In this document: positions 11,901-22,936 of the stretch, piece by piece | How positions within the stretch are numbered: position 1 is the stretch's first letter | How the letters are laid out: every line of letters begins with the position of its first letter | DNA from: Apiospora phragmitis | Taxonomy: Eukaryota > Ascomycota > Sordariomycetes > Amphisphaeriales > Apiosporaceae | Length of the DNA: 64,000 bases | Assembly (NCBI GenBank): GCA_038363925.1 | Contig: JAQQWL010000002.1 | Location: forward strand, 186,001 to 250,000 | Direction of reading: 5' to 3' | Notes under the pieces: generated by a model | What the model was told of the DNA's origin: nothing | Database searches by the model: none | The model's input: the letters and a program-made list of their open reading frames with translations, nothing else | Translations under genes and position numbers: made by a program

Positions 11901-13497
11901 GACTGGAGGCGCAGGAACTTCGTAGCTTACGGTGACTCGTACTCGGCCGGCATCGGCGCCGGTGAGACACTCGAGAATGACCCGTACGATTCTGGGGGCG
12001 ACTGCTCAAAAACCGACCACTCCCATGTTCAGTATCTTGCGGACGCGAATCATTGTAAGTCTTGCCATGGTATTCCCCAGCCACCCCCCCAGCCCCCAGC
12101 CCCAATCGCTGTAGTCTGTTGGTGAGGTCGCTGATATCTGGTGCCGCAACATTGTAGTCGACACAAATGTAGACCACGTGGCTTGCACAGGGGCCAAGTT
12201 ACCGGAGTTCTATTTCCAGAACCCACAGCATGCTAGCCAGCCCGCGCAGTGGTCAATGGGCGGAGGTGTGTTTAAACGCGAAGATGCGGAGAACAGGAAC
12301 CCCCTACCGCACGGTTGGTCGATTGTGTCCTTCGGCGGCAACGATGTCGGGTAAGTTTGTTTCGGGCTCTTCATCCCTCCTTACCTAGACCGATTCCTCG
12401 GGTGACTGACTGACTCACTGACTTGTGCCATTGCCAAAACCCAGATTCGGCGCGATAGTTTCCAATTGTATTTACCTGCACTTCAACGACGAGAAGTGCC
12501 AGGACGCTCTGAGGTTCACGAGGGAGCAGTTTCAGGACTCGCAGAAACTGATGGGACGGATAGAAAAGTATGCGCCATCCATCCCTCCTCCCCCAACTTC
12601 TGCAATAAGAGAAGCAGGAACCAGCTGAGATAACCTGTGCTGACCCTACCAACCATTGATAGCGTGCTGAGACGCGCTGGCCCTGTGTGGAAAGACACGG
12701 AGGAGGAATGCGAGAACATCGACAGCCCTGCCAACATCTTTTGTCCGATCGCGAGCCCGCGGGCCCCTCCGGAAGACCTTGGCGAAGGTCTCATCGTCGT
12801 CACCGGGTACCAGGAGTTCTTCAACGCCGAGACGGAAGAGTGCCATTCCTTCGGCCTGGGAAAAGAGCTGACCAGGCAGTTCCGGAACCAACTGAACACC
12901 TGGGTCAAGGTCCTCAACACGCTGATCTATAGGGTCACCCTCAGCCTGCACTACGAGAAAGGCTGGCCTGGCCAGGGTAATCCAGGATATTACCACCGTT
13001 ACAAGGTAGGCCGGTAACCCCTTCACGAGCCCAAGACTCCCTTGATGTACACATTTCTGCGCCCCCCGCCAGCTAGCTGAAACAGTGACTGACTTTTGTT
13101 TTTTTCTCCCCCACAGTACATCGACACCGACACCCTCTTCGCGGGCCACCGCTTCTGCGAGCCGGGCGACGGCGGCACCGGCAACCCCATCGGCCCCTGG
13201 TCCAAGGCCTGGTTCTTCCAGGTCGGCGGCCCGGACATGCAGCCGGGCGAGGACGAGAACGGCCCGGCCGTGACCGAGTCGCCGCCGGACCCGGACACGT
13301 GCGACCCGAATGCCGCCGGTGAGGCTGGAGAGGCGTGCCGTGCCCTGCAGGAGCTGCAGGCGGGCGACGTCGACGCATTCGTCCCGATCGCGGCCATGAA
13401 GGCGTTCCACCCCAAATCCATCGGCCACGACGCCATTGCGCGGTACATCTTCGACTCGATCAGCGCCATGCCGCGGGAGCGGCCCAACTACGGATGA
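8902..13497 (+). CDS. secreted SGNH esterase - FG-GAP propeller - SGNH esterase fusion
   Basis: Seven exons (8902-9143, 9213-11146, 11235-12054, 12158-12350, 12445-12567, 12663-13005, 13117-13497) give about 1345 residues. After a signal peptide comes an SGNH/GDSL hydrolase of CE3 type: LSLGASIVWG (GAS for GDS), NGGTND, and DNIHPNDYG with the Asp-His pair. Seven calcium-type motifs follow, from DFNGDGLDD, DIDGDGRTD and DINGDGRDD to DLDGDGRAD, spaced as in an FG-GAP/VCBS seven-bladed propeller. A linker leads to a second, different SGNH domain: VAYGDSYSAGIG, FGGNDVGFG, AFHPKSIGHD. The likely role is extracellular carbohydrate or lipid deacylation, with the propeller as a binding or spacing unit. 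One base is missing in a C run near 10627, and another frame change sits near 11845. The mended length is a multiple of three. The chosen ATG has a good context; an upstream ATG-like start at 8839 is less likely. Confidence 0.82.
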
Positions 13498-14817
13498 GCC
13501 GGGGATAATCGATCGCCCCTTTTTTCGAGCGGTTCCGTGGTGGTGGTATCTTGTTGTTTTGTGCTCGATGTGAGCGCCACGCAAGTTCCCTTTACTGGTT
13601 GCTGGCAGACCGAAACGCGATCACGATATCTGTCCGCTGCCAGGTTGTAACCACCGTATCTTATTTTTAAGCCTTTTAAGTATATACGCTTGTATTTATT
13701 AAGAGGAAGCTATGTAATTTTGATAATATAACGACAATAATTATTATTGCCGCTTATTTCTCGATTATTCTTGATTCAGGGGTAATTACTCGAGCGCGGC
13801 AAATAGGTGCAGTTTCGCCAAAGGTAGAAGCCACTTCAGTATTAAATATAGACATCATAGAAAAGACCATTGTCACCACTCGGACCACGCAATTACGGCT
13901 TAAAAGTACCAGAGGGATCTTCGCACCCATCCTCATCAACCATATGGGTTACGCAATATCTTGGTGGCGTTCTCCGACCTGGGTCTTGATAGGTCAATGC
14001 CATACTCTCGCGGGCGTTCCCATTGTTCAAAGAAGACTGGATGGACTTGAGAGAGATGATGTGCATTATCAAACCACCTTTGTCTCGAGCTTACTGTACT
14101 GCCCATGTATCAAAGCATCGCCCGTTCTTCACAATGGCCTTTATTAGAACCCATTCACCGGATTGGTACATTTGCTTTCTCACTCACAACGCCATTGTTG
14201 CTCGACTCAGTGTGCGCAAAAGTCTAGGTGGTTGTACGCGACAGAGCACCGAGCAAGGATCGGGTATAAGAACGCCCCTGTCGGCTCTCTTCCCCAAGGT
14301 AGTTATTTGGCTTGAACAAGTGCAAAGAAAAAGGAGCAAGAGGTAAGCAAACCGAACTGACACCCCTTTACACAATTACGAGACAAGCATGCAGCTCGGT
14401 TTCGGGTACAGTATCTTCGACAGGGGGGCAAGGAGACACTGCGTGTATATATAGTCAACTGCAAGAATGGCCGCTCCGAACTCCTTCGTACCTGGTCTCA
14501 GATTTCCGATCTCCTCACGTCCTGAGAAAAGATATAAAAGGCGTCTCAGAGATACTCGCACAGAGTAACAACGTCGCATAGCCGAAAACCTTCGCAGACT
14601 AGGAAATGGACGGAGAATGAAACCAAGAATCGAATCAGAATGTTTGAGCACTGACCGGAAAAGGCACATAACGGAGTACAGCCTCGACCCGACGCGATGG
14701 CCGAGGTATCGGCTGTACCGGGAACCTACCAGGCTCCGCGCCGAAGCCCCGACACGGCGTTCGTAGCGCGTCGCCGCGCAGGCGCAGGCGTCAGCAGCCG
14801 CACCGTCGCCGCCGGTC
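13498..14817. other. intergenic, AT-rich, no supported gene
   Basis: About 1.3 kb. The part at 13670-13930 is much more AT-rich than its surroundings. No coding frame convinced me. Confidence 0.45.
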
Positions 14818-15380
14818 ATGGACAAGGAAGAGCGCAACGTCGCCGCCGTGCTCGGCTACGATGCGGACGACCAACCGTGCGAGGTCTGCGACGGCGCGGG
14901 GTGCTACGGCGCGTTCCTGCGCGGCCCCGCGCGGCGGGCCGGGCGCTCGGTCGAGGTGCGCGAGTCGGCCGGCCTGGGCCTGGGCCTGGGCCGGGGCCTG
15001 GGCCTGGGCCTGTACGTGCGGCCGGGGCGGCGGATCCGCCAGGGCAGAACGTCGGCGAGTACCTCGGCGAGCTCGTCCCCATCAATGGCGCCGGGAGCGG
15101 GATCGGTGGCTCCAGGTAAGGGTTTAATATCGAGAATGTCGCCCAGGTGGACGCGCTTGTGATGGGTAACCACACCCGCTTCGTCAACCACCACTGCCGG
15201 CCCAACGCGGACGTCCAACATGCCGTCATCGGGCGGCGGCATATGATCCTCTTCCGGGCGAACCGCGACCTGGTCGAAAATGAGGAGATCTTTATCTCGT
15301 ACGGCCAAGACTACTTTACCGGACACAAGTTGCAATGCATTTATGACGCTCAGGATAAGCCTCACACCCCGCCAAAGTAA
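14818..15380 (+). pseudogene. SET-domain (lysine methyltransferase) relic
   Basis: A Cys-rich pre-SET-like start (CEVCDGAGC) leads into VEVRESAG, GLYVRPGRRI and VGEYLGELVP, the first half of a SET domain. The second half is unmistakable: MGNHTRFVNHHCRPNA (the NHxCxPN motif) and EEIFISYGQDY. A frame break at a G run near 15040 and an in-frame TAA at 15117-15119 separate the halves. A post-SET cysteine cluster is not seen. A hexanucleotide run (14978-15012) adds a Gly-Leu stretch between the first motifs. The stop would follow from a C-to-T change at a CpA site, as RIP would make, but that is inference. It may alternatively be expressed if both defects are sequencing errors. Confidence 0.6.
14978..15012 (+). 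repeat. GGGCCT hexanucleotide microsatellite in the SET relic
   Basis: About six near-perfect copies of gggcct, encoding alternating Gly-Leu. A likely slippage site. Confidence 0.7.
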
Positions 15381-16058
15381 GTAACGCCCCTTAGTGCGTA
15401 GAGTTGTGTTTTGTCTTGTTTTGTTCTGTTTTATTATAATTTGCTTAAAATCCAATCTTTTATATATATATTGTATGAATTTGCTGCGGGCGAGTAATAT
15501 GAAATAAAACAAATCCACCTTCTCATCTCCTAGGCCATCTTTGTGAACGTGTTGTTAAGCATTGACTACCGAAGAGGTTGGATGCTTACGGACCGACCTT
15601 CGTTCAGTTGTTTCATCGGCCTCTTGCTGTCTGTGACATTGAGGCTGCAGGGACTCCAAGCGATGATCTATGGTTGATGGGCGGCCAAAGATCTTGAGGA
15701 TAGTATAGTAAGCAACCTGCTTCCCGTGCTCACAGCATGAGCCGAAGGACTGTTGCTCAGTTTTAGGCTGATTGTCAAGTGACTCTCCGTTTGCACCTGG
15801 GAACAGGGAACATAGCCCCCCTCAAGCGACACGTGGTCTTTCAGGCTACCTGGCTACTAAACGGGGAAAACTCGGTTACATCGGAGATATATGTATTAAA
15901 GCACAGAAATTATATCTCAAAATTTGGTCTGTCTAGTTCTGTTATGAATTATTTATTTGGTTTTGGGTAGAACCTAGTCTTAAACATGCCGAGGAACAAA
16001 AAGTCCCAATTCGTAAACCACGGGCTGCTGTAATCAGCGCTCCAAGTTGCGGCGAGGC
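15381..16058. other. intergenic between SET relic and GST
   Basis: About 680 bases, AT-rich near 15420-15500. Nothing supported. Confidence 0.5.
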
Positions 16059-16908
16059 CTACTCGGTGATGTCCAGCTCATCATAATGCCTGTAGATACC
16101 CTGAGAGTACGGCTGCCGTCGGTCACTGGCGAGGTACTCCTTGATCTTGGGTCGTGCCTTGACCGCCTCATACAGCTCAAACACGCCCTTGTGCTCCTTC
16201 TCCATGCCCTTCATCGCCTTGGGGAACATGAACTTCAGGCCGTCGACGCACTAGACACGTTTTGTTAGCCGACCTGGACTCTCGTTTCAAAACGGGGAAA
16301 ACGTTGCACTCACATGGAACAGAACCAAGTCCGCATACGTCAGGCGGCCACCGTACAGCCAGGGCCCCTCGCCGCTGGCCTTGCCCTTGAGGACCTTCTC
16401 GAAGTAGCCGAGGTACTTGGGCAGCCGGTTCGTGACGTAGTCCCGGGTCCGGCGCAGGCTCTCGTCCTTCTGGTCCTCGTAGTACAGCCCCACGGCGATG
16501 GGGGTGGTGGCAGTCATGAGGCTCGTTGGAGAGGCCGTCGAGCGCGGTCAGGGCCAGGGCATTAAGCCGGTAGATGGCGTCCTCGTCCTCCGGATCGCCC
16601 GCGAGGCCCAGGCGCGGCGCCAGGTACAGGAGGATGTTGGGCGTCTGGCTAAGGACGAGGTCGCCGTGGCGCAGCATGGGCGGGGCCAGGTAGGGCGGGT
16701 TCGCGTCGTCGCCCAGGTTAGACTCACCGATCATGGAGAGCACGGGGTCGGCGCCGCCCTGGCCGGGCTGCGCCGTGTCCGTGTACGTGGCGCCCCCTTC
16801 CTCGAGCGCGAGGCGGATGTGCTCGCCGCGGCCGGGGATGCCGGGCCAGTAGATGAGCTCGTAGGGGACGCCGTCCTTGGAGGTCTTCTGACGCTTGGCG
16901 GCCGACAT
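16059..16908 (-). CDS. glutathione S-transferase, sigma-like fungal type
   Basis: Conjugates glutathione to electrophiles or acts in isomerisation; presumably cytosolic. Exons 16314-16908 and 16059-16250 are joined over a gtgagt intron. The N-terminal thioredoxin-like domain has YELIYWPGIPGRGEHIRLAL, with the catalytic Tyr, and SQTPNILLYLAPRLG, whose cis-Pro/Ser region binds glutathione. The C-terminal helical domain includes LPKYLGYFEKVLKG, GPWLYGGRLTYADLVLF and FELYEAVKARPKIKEYL. One extra C in a run near 16500 breaks the frame; removing it gives 261 residues, normal for the family. I chose ATG 16908 because homologues begin near it. The frame stays open to 17091 with a basic, Ser-rich extension that could be a mitochondrial presequence or, given a cag acceptor at its start, spliced leader. 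Confidence 0.85.
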
Positions 16909-17429
16909 GATGGTGTTGCTGTAGGCGCTGGTGGAGGATGAAGAAGTGAAAGTGCGGGGTGTGATAGCTAGCTCTGCCCGGAAGCTCCGGGAACAAATCC
17001 TGATGCTGTAAGCGGTGAGGACTGGTCTTCGAAGTGCACTGGAGGCTGCAATTGATTTGGTTGGAGCTGAGAAGTGCCTGCAAGTAAACATGAATGGATT
17101 GCCTTGTTTCCTTTGTTTTCAAGTATGAAAAGAACGGGAAGTTTGTCGCCTAGTATAAGAGGAACCGATGAATGTTGCAACCTGTCTCATCATTTACATC
17201 ATACTTCCCTTCGTTAAAGGTGCCTGCATGAGGGGCAATTAATTGGCCGATGGTGGGGTTCTCGTCCTGACACACACGGGCGCCGAAAGCCCGAAGCTCT
17301 CCCGAAACCCATCAACACTTTTGCAACGATACGATCATCGTCATGAAAGATAAAAACAATATACGCCGTGTTTTTGGCTATGCGACTTCTCATTGTTTAT
17401 GATGGTCTATATTGGCTGTGCATCGTATT
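16909..17429. other. intergenic upstream of GST
   Basis: Holds the possible N-terminal extension of the GST (to 17091) and its promoter. Nothing else seen. Confidence 0.5.
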
Positions 17430-18319
17430 TCAACTAAAATCGGCAACCCAGTCGTCGCGCACGTCGGGGTAAAAAATAGAAGCGCCGCCACCTCTTCCTG
17501 GCTTCTCCAACGTGGGCGGTGGCTTGTCCCGGATCTCCTGAAGTATGCAATCGATTCTCTGCGTCCCCTTTTCCTCCTTGAGCACGATGGCCAGGCACCC
17601 GTCCAAGTCCACGTCCCAAAAGACGCCGCTGTGATAGGAATCGGCGTTGAGGCCTCGCTGCCAGTCCTTCATCTCCAGGATGTGGGTCATGCCGTTGTAG
17701 GAGGGTATGTACCCCAGCAGGTGGTCGGTCGCGGCCGCGACGTTGCTGTAGGCGCCCAGGACTTTGTGCTCGAAGTCGACGTACTGGCCGTGCTGGATAT
17801 ACGTGACCAAGTAGACGGGCTGCTGCGACCCGGACGCTGGGGTGCTGCTACCGTTACCGTTGGTGACAGTTCCCCCGCCGTTGGCCAGGGCCATGGCCTT
17901 GTGCACGGCATCGGGAATGGGGATGTTCTCCAGGCCGGCGATGGCGCCGAAAGCACTCGGCGCGGGGCTGTTGCGGAATTGGCTGACCTGTTGGAGTAGC
18001 GCCTTGGGGTCCCCGCGTCTTGCCAACTCTTTATCCATGTGCCAGCGGCCCTTGCAGCGGCGGCTGAGATGCGCGGTGTCTCTTTTGGAGACTGGTATGA
18101 TCAAGCACGAAATGGTGAGTAGACTCTTAGAGCAGTGATGTTATACGAATGGCGGGATAGGCTTACAGTGGCATTGCCCCTCGTCGATGACGTCGCATCG
18201 GCACCTTGGCCAGTTGCTTGGTTTCTAGCAGGGGGTTCATGGTCGGGCTTTTCGTCCTCTGAGTCGGATGAGACGCTGACTGATATTTCCGAAAAGGGAT
18301 CCCATCTGTATTTTGCCAT
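17430..18319 (-). CDS. hypothetical protein, two exons
   Basis: I do not recognise the family. Exon 1 (18167-18319) starts MAKYRWDPFSEI and is acidic and polar. Exon 2 (17430-18091) carries an ordered domain with VYLVTYIQHGQYVDFEHKV, HLLGYIPSYNGMTHILEM and SGVFWDVDLDGCLAIVL, ending DDWVADFS. The donor gtaagc and acceptor ataccag are good, but exon 2 is out of phase by one base. A missing A in the AAAA run at 18083-18086 would fix it and give 271 residues. No signal peptide or membrane segment. Confidence 0.6.
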
Positions 18320-18595
18320 AGCGAAATTATTCTATGATGCTTGAGTTGGTTAGTCGAGTGGCCAGGGAAACGGTCTTAATGCCCGACAGCACAAAACTTG
18401 GTGACCTGAGCCTTCAGTGGGGTCACACCAATGCCAGGAAGCTACACCGTCAATTCGAAGTCGCCGTGCAACAACTGCATGTCTTACATCTTATGCGCAA
18501 TGACAGCCGAAAATAGGTAAAGACAATAATGACACTGACAGAAAACGTCAGTCAGTGTGAGTGTTCAAGTATAAGGAAAAAAGGAAAAAAAATTC

Positions 18596-18680
18596 AGCTC
18601 GTGCCCTGGATCGAACAGGGGTTGCCAGAATATTGATGGTTAATCAGAATCTGGAGTGATAGCCACTACACTACACAAGC
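18596..18680 (-). tRNA. tRNA-Gln (anticodon CTG) with a 13-nt intron
   Basis: On the minus strand the acceptor halves GCTTGTG and CACGAGC pair over seven positions with one G-U. The D arm reads GTG...CAC, the anticodon arm is CCAGA/TCTGG around loop TTCTGA, and the T arm CCCTG-TTCGATC-CAGGG is perfect. A 13-nt insert directly 3' of position 37 is in the canonical tRNA intron place. Anticodon CTG reads CAG codons. Confidence 0.85.
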
Positions 18681-20202
18681 CTAAGATCTCCTTGACCACT
18701 GGATGTTTAAATTTTCACTTATTATTCTTCATTATTCTTAGCAAGCCACGACTCACGTATCCAAATATATCCCCAACTCTACTCCTCCAAAACATCTTGA
18801 AAACTTCGCCTGCAGCCCGTGACGGGTGGTTTTGATCGTGGCAGTGACAACGACGGTGAAAGAGCCCCAAGAATACGAATGGATGGGGAAACCGGAGCAG
18901 ACCAATTGGCAACACACACTTCGAGGCTCTTTTCAATTCTCAGTGGAGATATTGCACGGAAGTAGACGGCTCAACTCAAGGCTTAATTGCTTGAAGTGCC
19001 CCCTTTACTGGACGACCGTGAGTATTGGTTTTCTAGTTTCAATCACGTCTTTTGTTAGTGTCGGGCTCTCCCATTCTCCCAGGTAGCCCGTCACATTCGC
19101 TCTACAGCCTGTTCCAGCGACCTGCAATCAGGGGGAACTTGTGCCACCCACATCACAGTTCCTGCGATCGGATGCATTGATTGAACTTGCCGTTTTCCGA
19201 GCCATACCTGAACACTAATGCAAGCACCGGAAATACCGTCATGTTTGATCCGGCCGTCTTTTGGGGGTGCATGATGAGAATCAGTCGACTTTCGCCTCTG
19301 GTCAACCACGGATTATTCGCTCTTATGAGAGCTGAAACACTGTCATTATAGATGACCTCGAAAACATGAGCATCCCTAAATGCAGAATGAAGCGACATTG
19401 GACGGAACTCCTTTGGGAGGGTGACGACGAGGACCGCCTTACGATATATGCGAAGTAAGTCTCACTTGCCCACTCCATCGAGTATTACACTGCTGATCTT
19501 CTGGAAGCGTGGGCATTCCTGTGGCTCTTATCTCTATCCAAACAACCATGATTATCTTCAGCAGTAGGCGTCCGTCTTATTGCCACGAATGAAGTATCTC
19601 TTTAGCTACCCCATCACGTACGGGACAATCGCTAAATAACAGGCGTTGGTGGACAAGTATCCACCAGGGTGTCAGGGAGAATAGGGAGTGTTCATTAGGA
19701 TTGACACCATCTGTCCACGGGAACACTTGACGTACTCGGGCCTCGATCATGTTCCCAAGATCGCATTATTTCTGCAATGAGTAGTTGCGATCAAGGAGAT
19801 GGCTGCCAGCCTCCGTTGTTCACGAAGGCTTGGTTTGTGTTTGGGAAGAGCCTGCGTCATTGCAACGAGATAAGAACCAGGCGTGATATTCAGAAACCAA
19901 AACATGAACCTCCTACCCTCTCCGCAGCCAGCGCCTCTCCAATCACTGGGCAAAGGCTAGGAGCAGCAGTGATCCCGAAGTCGGGTCTGTTAATCTAGGC
20001 TGAGCAAGGGGTGGGGAAGACGCATCATTGGTTTGCTCAGAGGGAACAGCTCCGTCAAACGCGTCCTCTCGCTGGGTGCTGCGATGTCGACTATGATGCC
20101 GTAAGCGAAGGAGAAGATGCTGTACGAAACCATACCGATTTTGGACACCCTTTGGCAGTAACTCGTGTGCCAGCATCGTTCTATACAAGACACTTGTGCT
20201 CA
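18681..20202. other. intergenic, no supported gene
   Basis: About 1.5 kb with low-grade short frames only. The longest, 19153-19398 on the minus strand, has no recognisable motif. Confidence 0.45.
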
Positions 20203-21384
20203 ATGACGGAAACAACCTATGCTACAGCCACACTGGAGACGATTCGCCTTAGCGATCTCGAAAGGGGCTACTCCTGAGACCCAGCGTCGGCTTCTTGACG
20301 CGTGCGTTCATGATGGCTTCTTTTACTTGGATGTCGACGACGACCACTGTATCTTAGCCAAAGCGGTCGCGTATCTGACTGTTCTCAACACGCGCTTGTT
20401 CGACGTATCGGAGGACGAAAAGCGACGGTACCCATTCCAGACCACGGGCAGAGGCGGCTGTTGCGGGTGCGTATAGTTCAAATGCCCGGTAGCTCGTGTT
20501 TGATATAGTAACAGGGGCCTGCTGATACCCAGTCAGGTATAAGTCGTTCGGGTCTGAGGCTGGGACTTTTGCAACGCCAGACGGATTCGAGCTATGGATG
20601 GTGTAGTTCCCCGTTTCGTATCTTGCAACCGATGATGAGTTGGAGAGATGCAAGCTAATATCCAGGGCACGACTCTTGACATTCTAGCTGCCTTACAACG
20701 AGCTGATGATATCCGAATTATCCTCACCAACTGCACGGCCCGGCGGTATTAGTGCAACTCGAAAAGGGCATCATAGCCATCCACACGGCCGCTTACCATC
20801 GGATCGGCCTCCTCATCCTCGACGAGCTCTCGAAGGCGTTGGGATGCTCGACACGTAAGAAAATGGCAAATGAGCATGCGGCCGATCTGTCTTCCACATC
20901 AAGCATGACGTTTCTCAAATACACCGAGCAGGGGGAGGTAAAAGCGGAAGGCGGCCACGTGCCGCATACCGACATAGTAACCCTGACGTTTCTACATTCT
21001 GCTCAGGACGGCCTGCAGGTCTTCTCTCCAGGGGCCGCCGACGACAGGGCTACTACTACTACTGGTACATGGTAGTGGGTGCAACCGCGACCGGGCTGCC
21101 TCGTGGTTAACGTGGGCGACTCGTTGAGGCTCCTGTCCGGGAGGAAGCTCAAGTCGAGCCTGCGTCGCGCGATCCCGCACGCCAACGCCGTGGGCAGAGC
21201 GAGGCACTCGTTTGCCTACTTGTTGCGGCCGAGCGAGACGGCCCTGCTGGACCTAGGAGACGGGCGTGTTTGCACGAGTTTGGATTGGCACTTCAAGAAG
21301 CTCGACGTGTTCCAGGCCCCGCCCGACGTGCAGGCGGAGAATCTGGCGGTGCTGCTTGGGAAATTTGATGGCGTACAAAATTGA
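20203..21384 (+). pseudogene. 2-oxoglutarate/Fe(II) dioxygenase (isopenicillin-N-synthase-like), decayed
   Basis: Exon 1 (20203-20471) has the DIOX N-terminal region (DACVHDGFFYLDV, LFDVSEDEKRRYPF). Exon 2 (near 20535-20600) has the YKSFGSEAGTFATPDGFE strand, and the main exon starts near 20687. The oxygenase core shows HVPHTDIVTLTFL (iron HxD) and CLVVNVGDSLRLLSGRKLKSS. There are frame breaks near 20262 and 20743 and an in-frame TAG at 21073. Where the distal iron His is expected (family LHR), the sequence reads LRR, so the active site seems lost even without the breaks. The TAG could come from a TpG-to-TpA change as RIP makes. Similar enzymes act in secondary metabolism, but this copy is probably dead. 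Confidence 0.7.
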
Positions 21385-22936
21385 TGAGTGAGTTAGGCTT
21401 AGAAGGTTATTCTTTTTTTTTGTTGCCCTTTTTCTTTTCCTCGTTCTGTTTTTCATGTACACATAATCCACGAAGGGGTTGATTAATACGAGTAGATACC
21501 AACCACACACATTACGAATGAACTGACATGGCAGCGAGTGACTTACACTAGGTTGATACTACCTAGTTAATAACTTAGAGGAATTGTCTTTGAGGAACTT
21601 ATTGTTTATGAACAGCCCCGTTGAGGGGGAGATATTGTTCCTGTCCGGGGCTACCAAGATGATCGTCATGGTGAACATTACGAATAGGAGGTCCGAATGA
21701 CAGAGAAGGAGTCGTTCCAGATATGCTCCGAGTAGATGTGTAGCAAAACGCTAGTGCTGGTCCTGCAGTCGTCACCTGATTTTCCCAGAAACGAAATAGG
21801 GGGGCGTAGTCATGTTCTGGATGCAAGCAATTAACTCGAGCTGCAATAAAAGTACCAACAGTCTGTGTTACGCCAAATACATGTGTGACATCATTAACAA
21901 CTCATAGACTTGATCTACTTATATTATCAACGGTATTATTGGGGGTTGAATACCAGGCGCAGGGGGGGTCGCGAGTGTGATTCTCGCGAGGCAGTTGAGT
22001 GGCTCCAAGTTATCCTCCCCGGAGAGTGATCAAATACTAAGAATCGTGGCAAATTACCAGATGTCGGCCATTGCATTGGTGCCTGGAGTACACAGTTGAA
22101 AAGATAAGACCAAAAGACGTTAGAAGTCGTTACTCAGGATCTGGTCATGTGTTGTATTGTAGGAGACCGACCATCCGCGTGAGGAGTACAATTCAACGCT
22201 GACGCACGTCTATTTACAGAACAAGCCACAGCCACACAGCGCCACAGGACAGGCACTGGATGGAGGTTGGTGGGCCCCGCATTGCTGTGGTTTAGGCGCT
22301 TTAGGCCCCTGTGGAGATCGAGGTCGCTTAGAGGCGCACCATCTCTGTTTCAGCGTGATCAATCACGGCAAATAGATTCGATTGATCCCACCCCTCCAAA
22401 CACCCCCAAACACTCCAACGAGCCCAAGTTCCTGCAGCTCTACAAGGGGAACCCCAAGGCTATGCTGACCTAATGCCGAATGACACAATGGCAACCACCA
22501 TCACAGACAATACCAAGTCCTTGGCGATGGAGTCATTCCTCGCAGGTCTGGTGGCCCCGACACCGCCACTGCCGCTGATCGCTGATCGCGGAGCTGAAAG
22601 CTGTCCCCATTCAGCGTGGAGTGCGGGCGGTAGTCGCTTGCTGGCAGGTTTGGTGATGTAAGAACCAGCCCTCCCAGAGCTGAATGCGGTCGTCCCCTTC
22701 ATGTTTCAATTGTCTGCGCTACATAACATATAACCAAAGCCCATTTCTCTCCCTTGTTTGCCTATTCTTATGCGCCCCCGTCATATATCGTCTTGTGACC
22801 CAGACTACCTCTTTGTGACTCTTGACTTGGTCACGCGCCCTCGAGACAGCACTTCCTGACCTCGCCTCAACACTACACGTCCGCTTGGCGTGTCTATATA
22901 ACATTCACAGCATAAACACCGTTCGAATCAGTCAAT
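21385..22936. other. intergenic, no supported gene
   Basis: About 1.5 kb. A 62-codon frame at 22473-22661 (+) is open but resembles nothing I know. A small inverted repeat (tcgcgag/ctcgcga) sits near 21970. Confidence 0.45.
22894..22902 (+). promoter_or_regulatory. TATA-like element of the App1-like gene
   Basis: CTATATAAC about 40 bases before the start codon at 22937. Confidence 0.45.

Noticed and set aside
11167..12177. 336-codon minus-strand open frame
   Set aside because: Overlaps confirmed exons and splice sites of the SGNH gene; composition-driven shadow.
19153..19398. ATG-led minus-strand frame of 81 codons
   Set aside because: No motif, no flanking exons, codon use not distinct from background.
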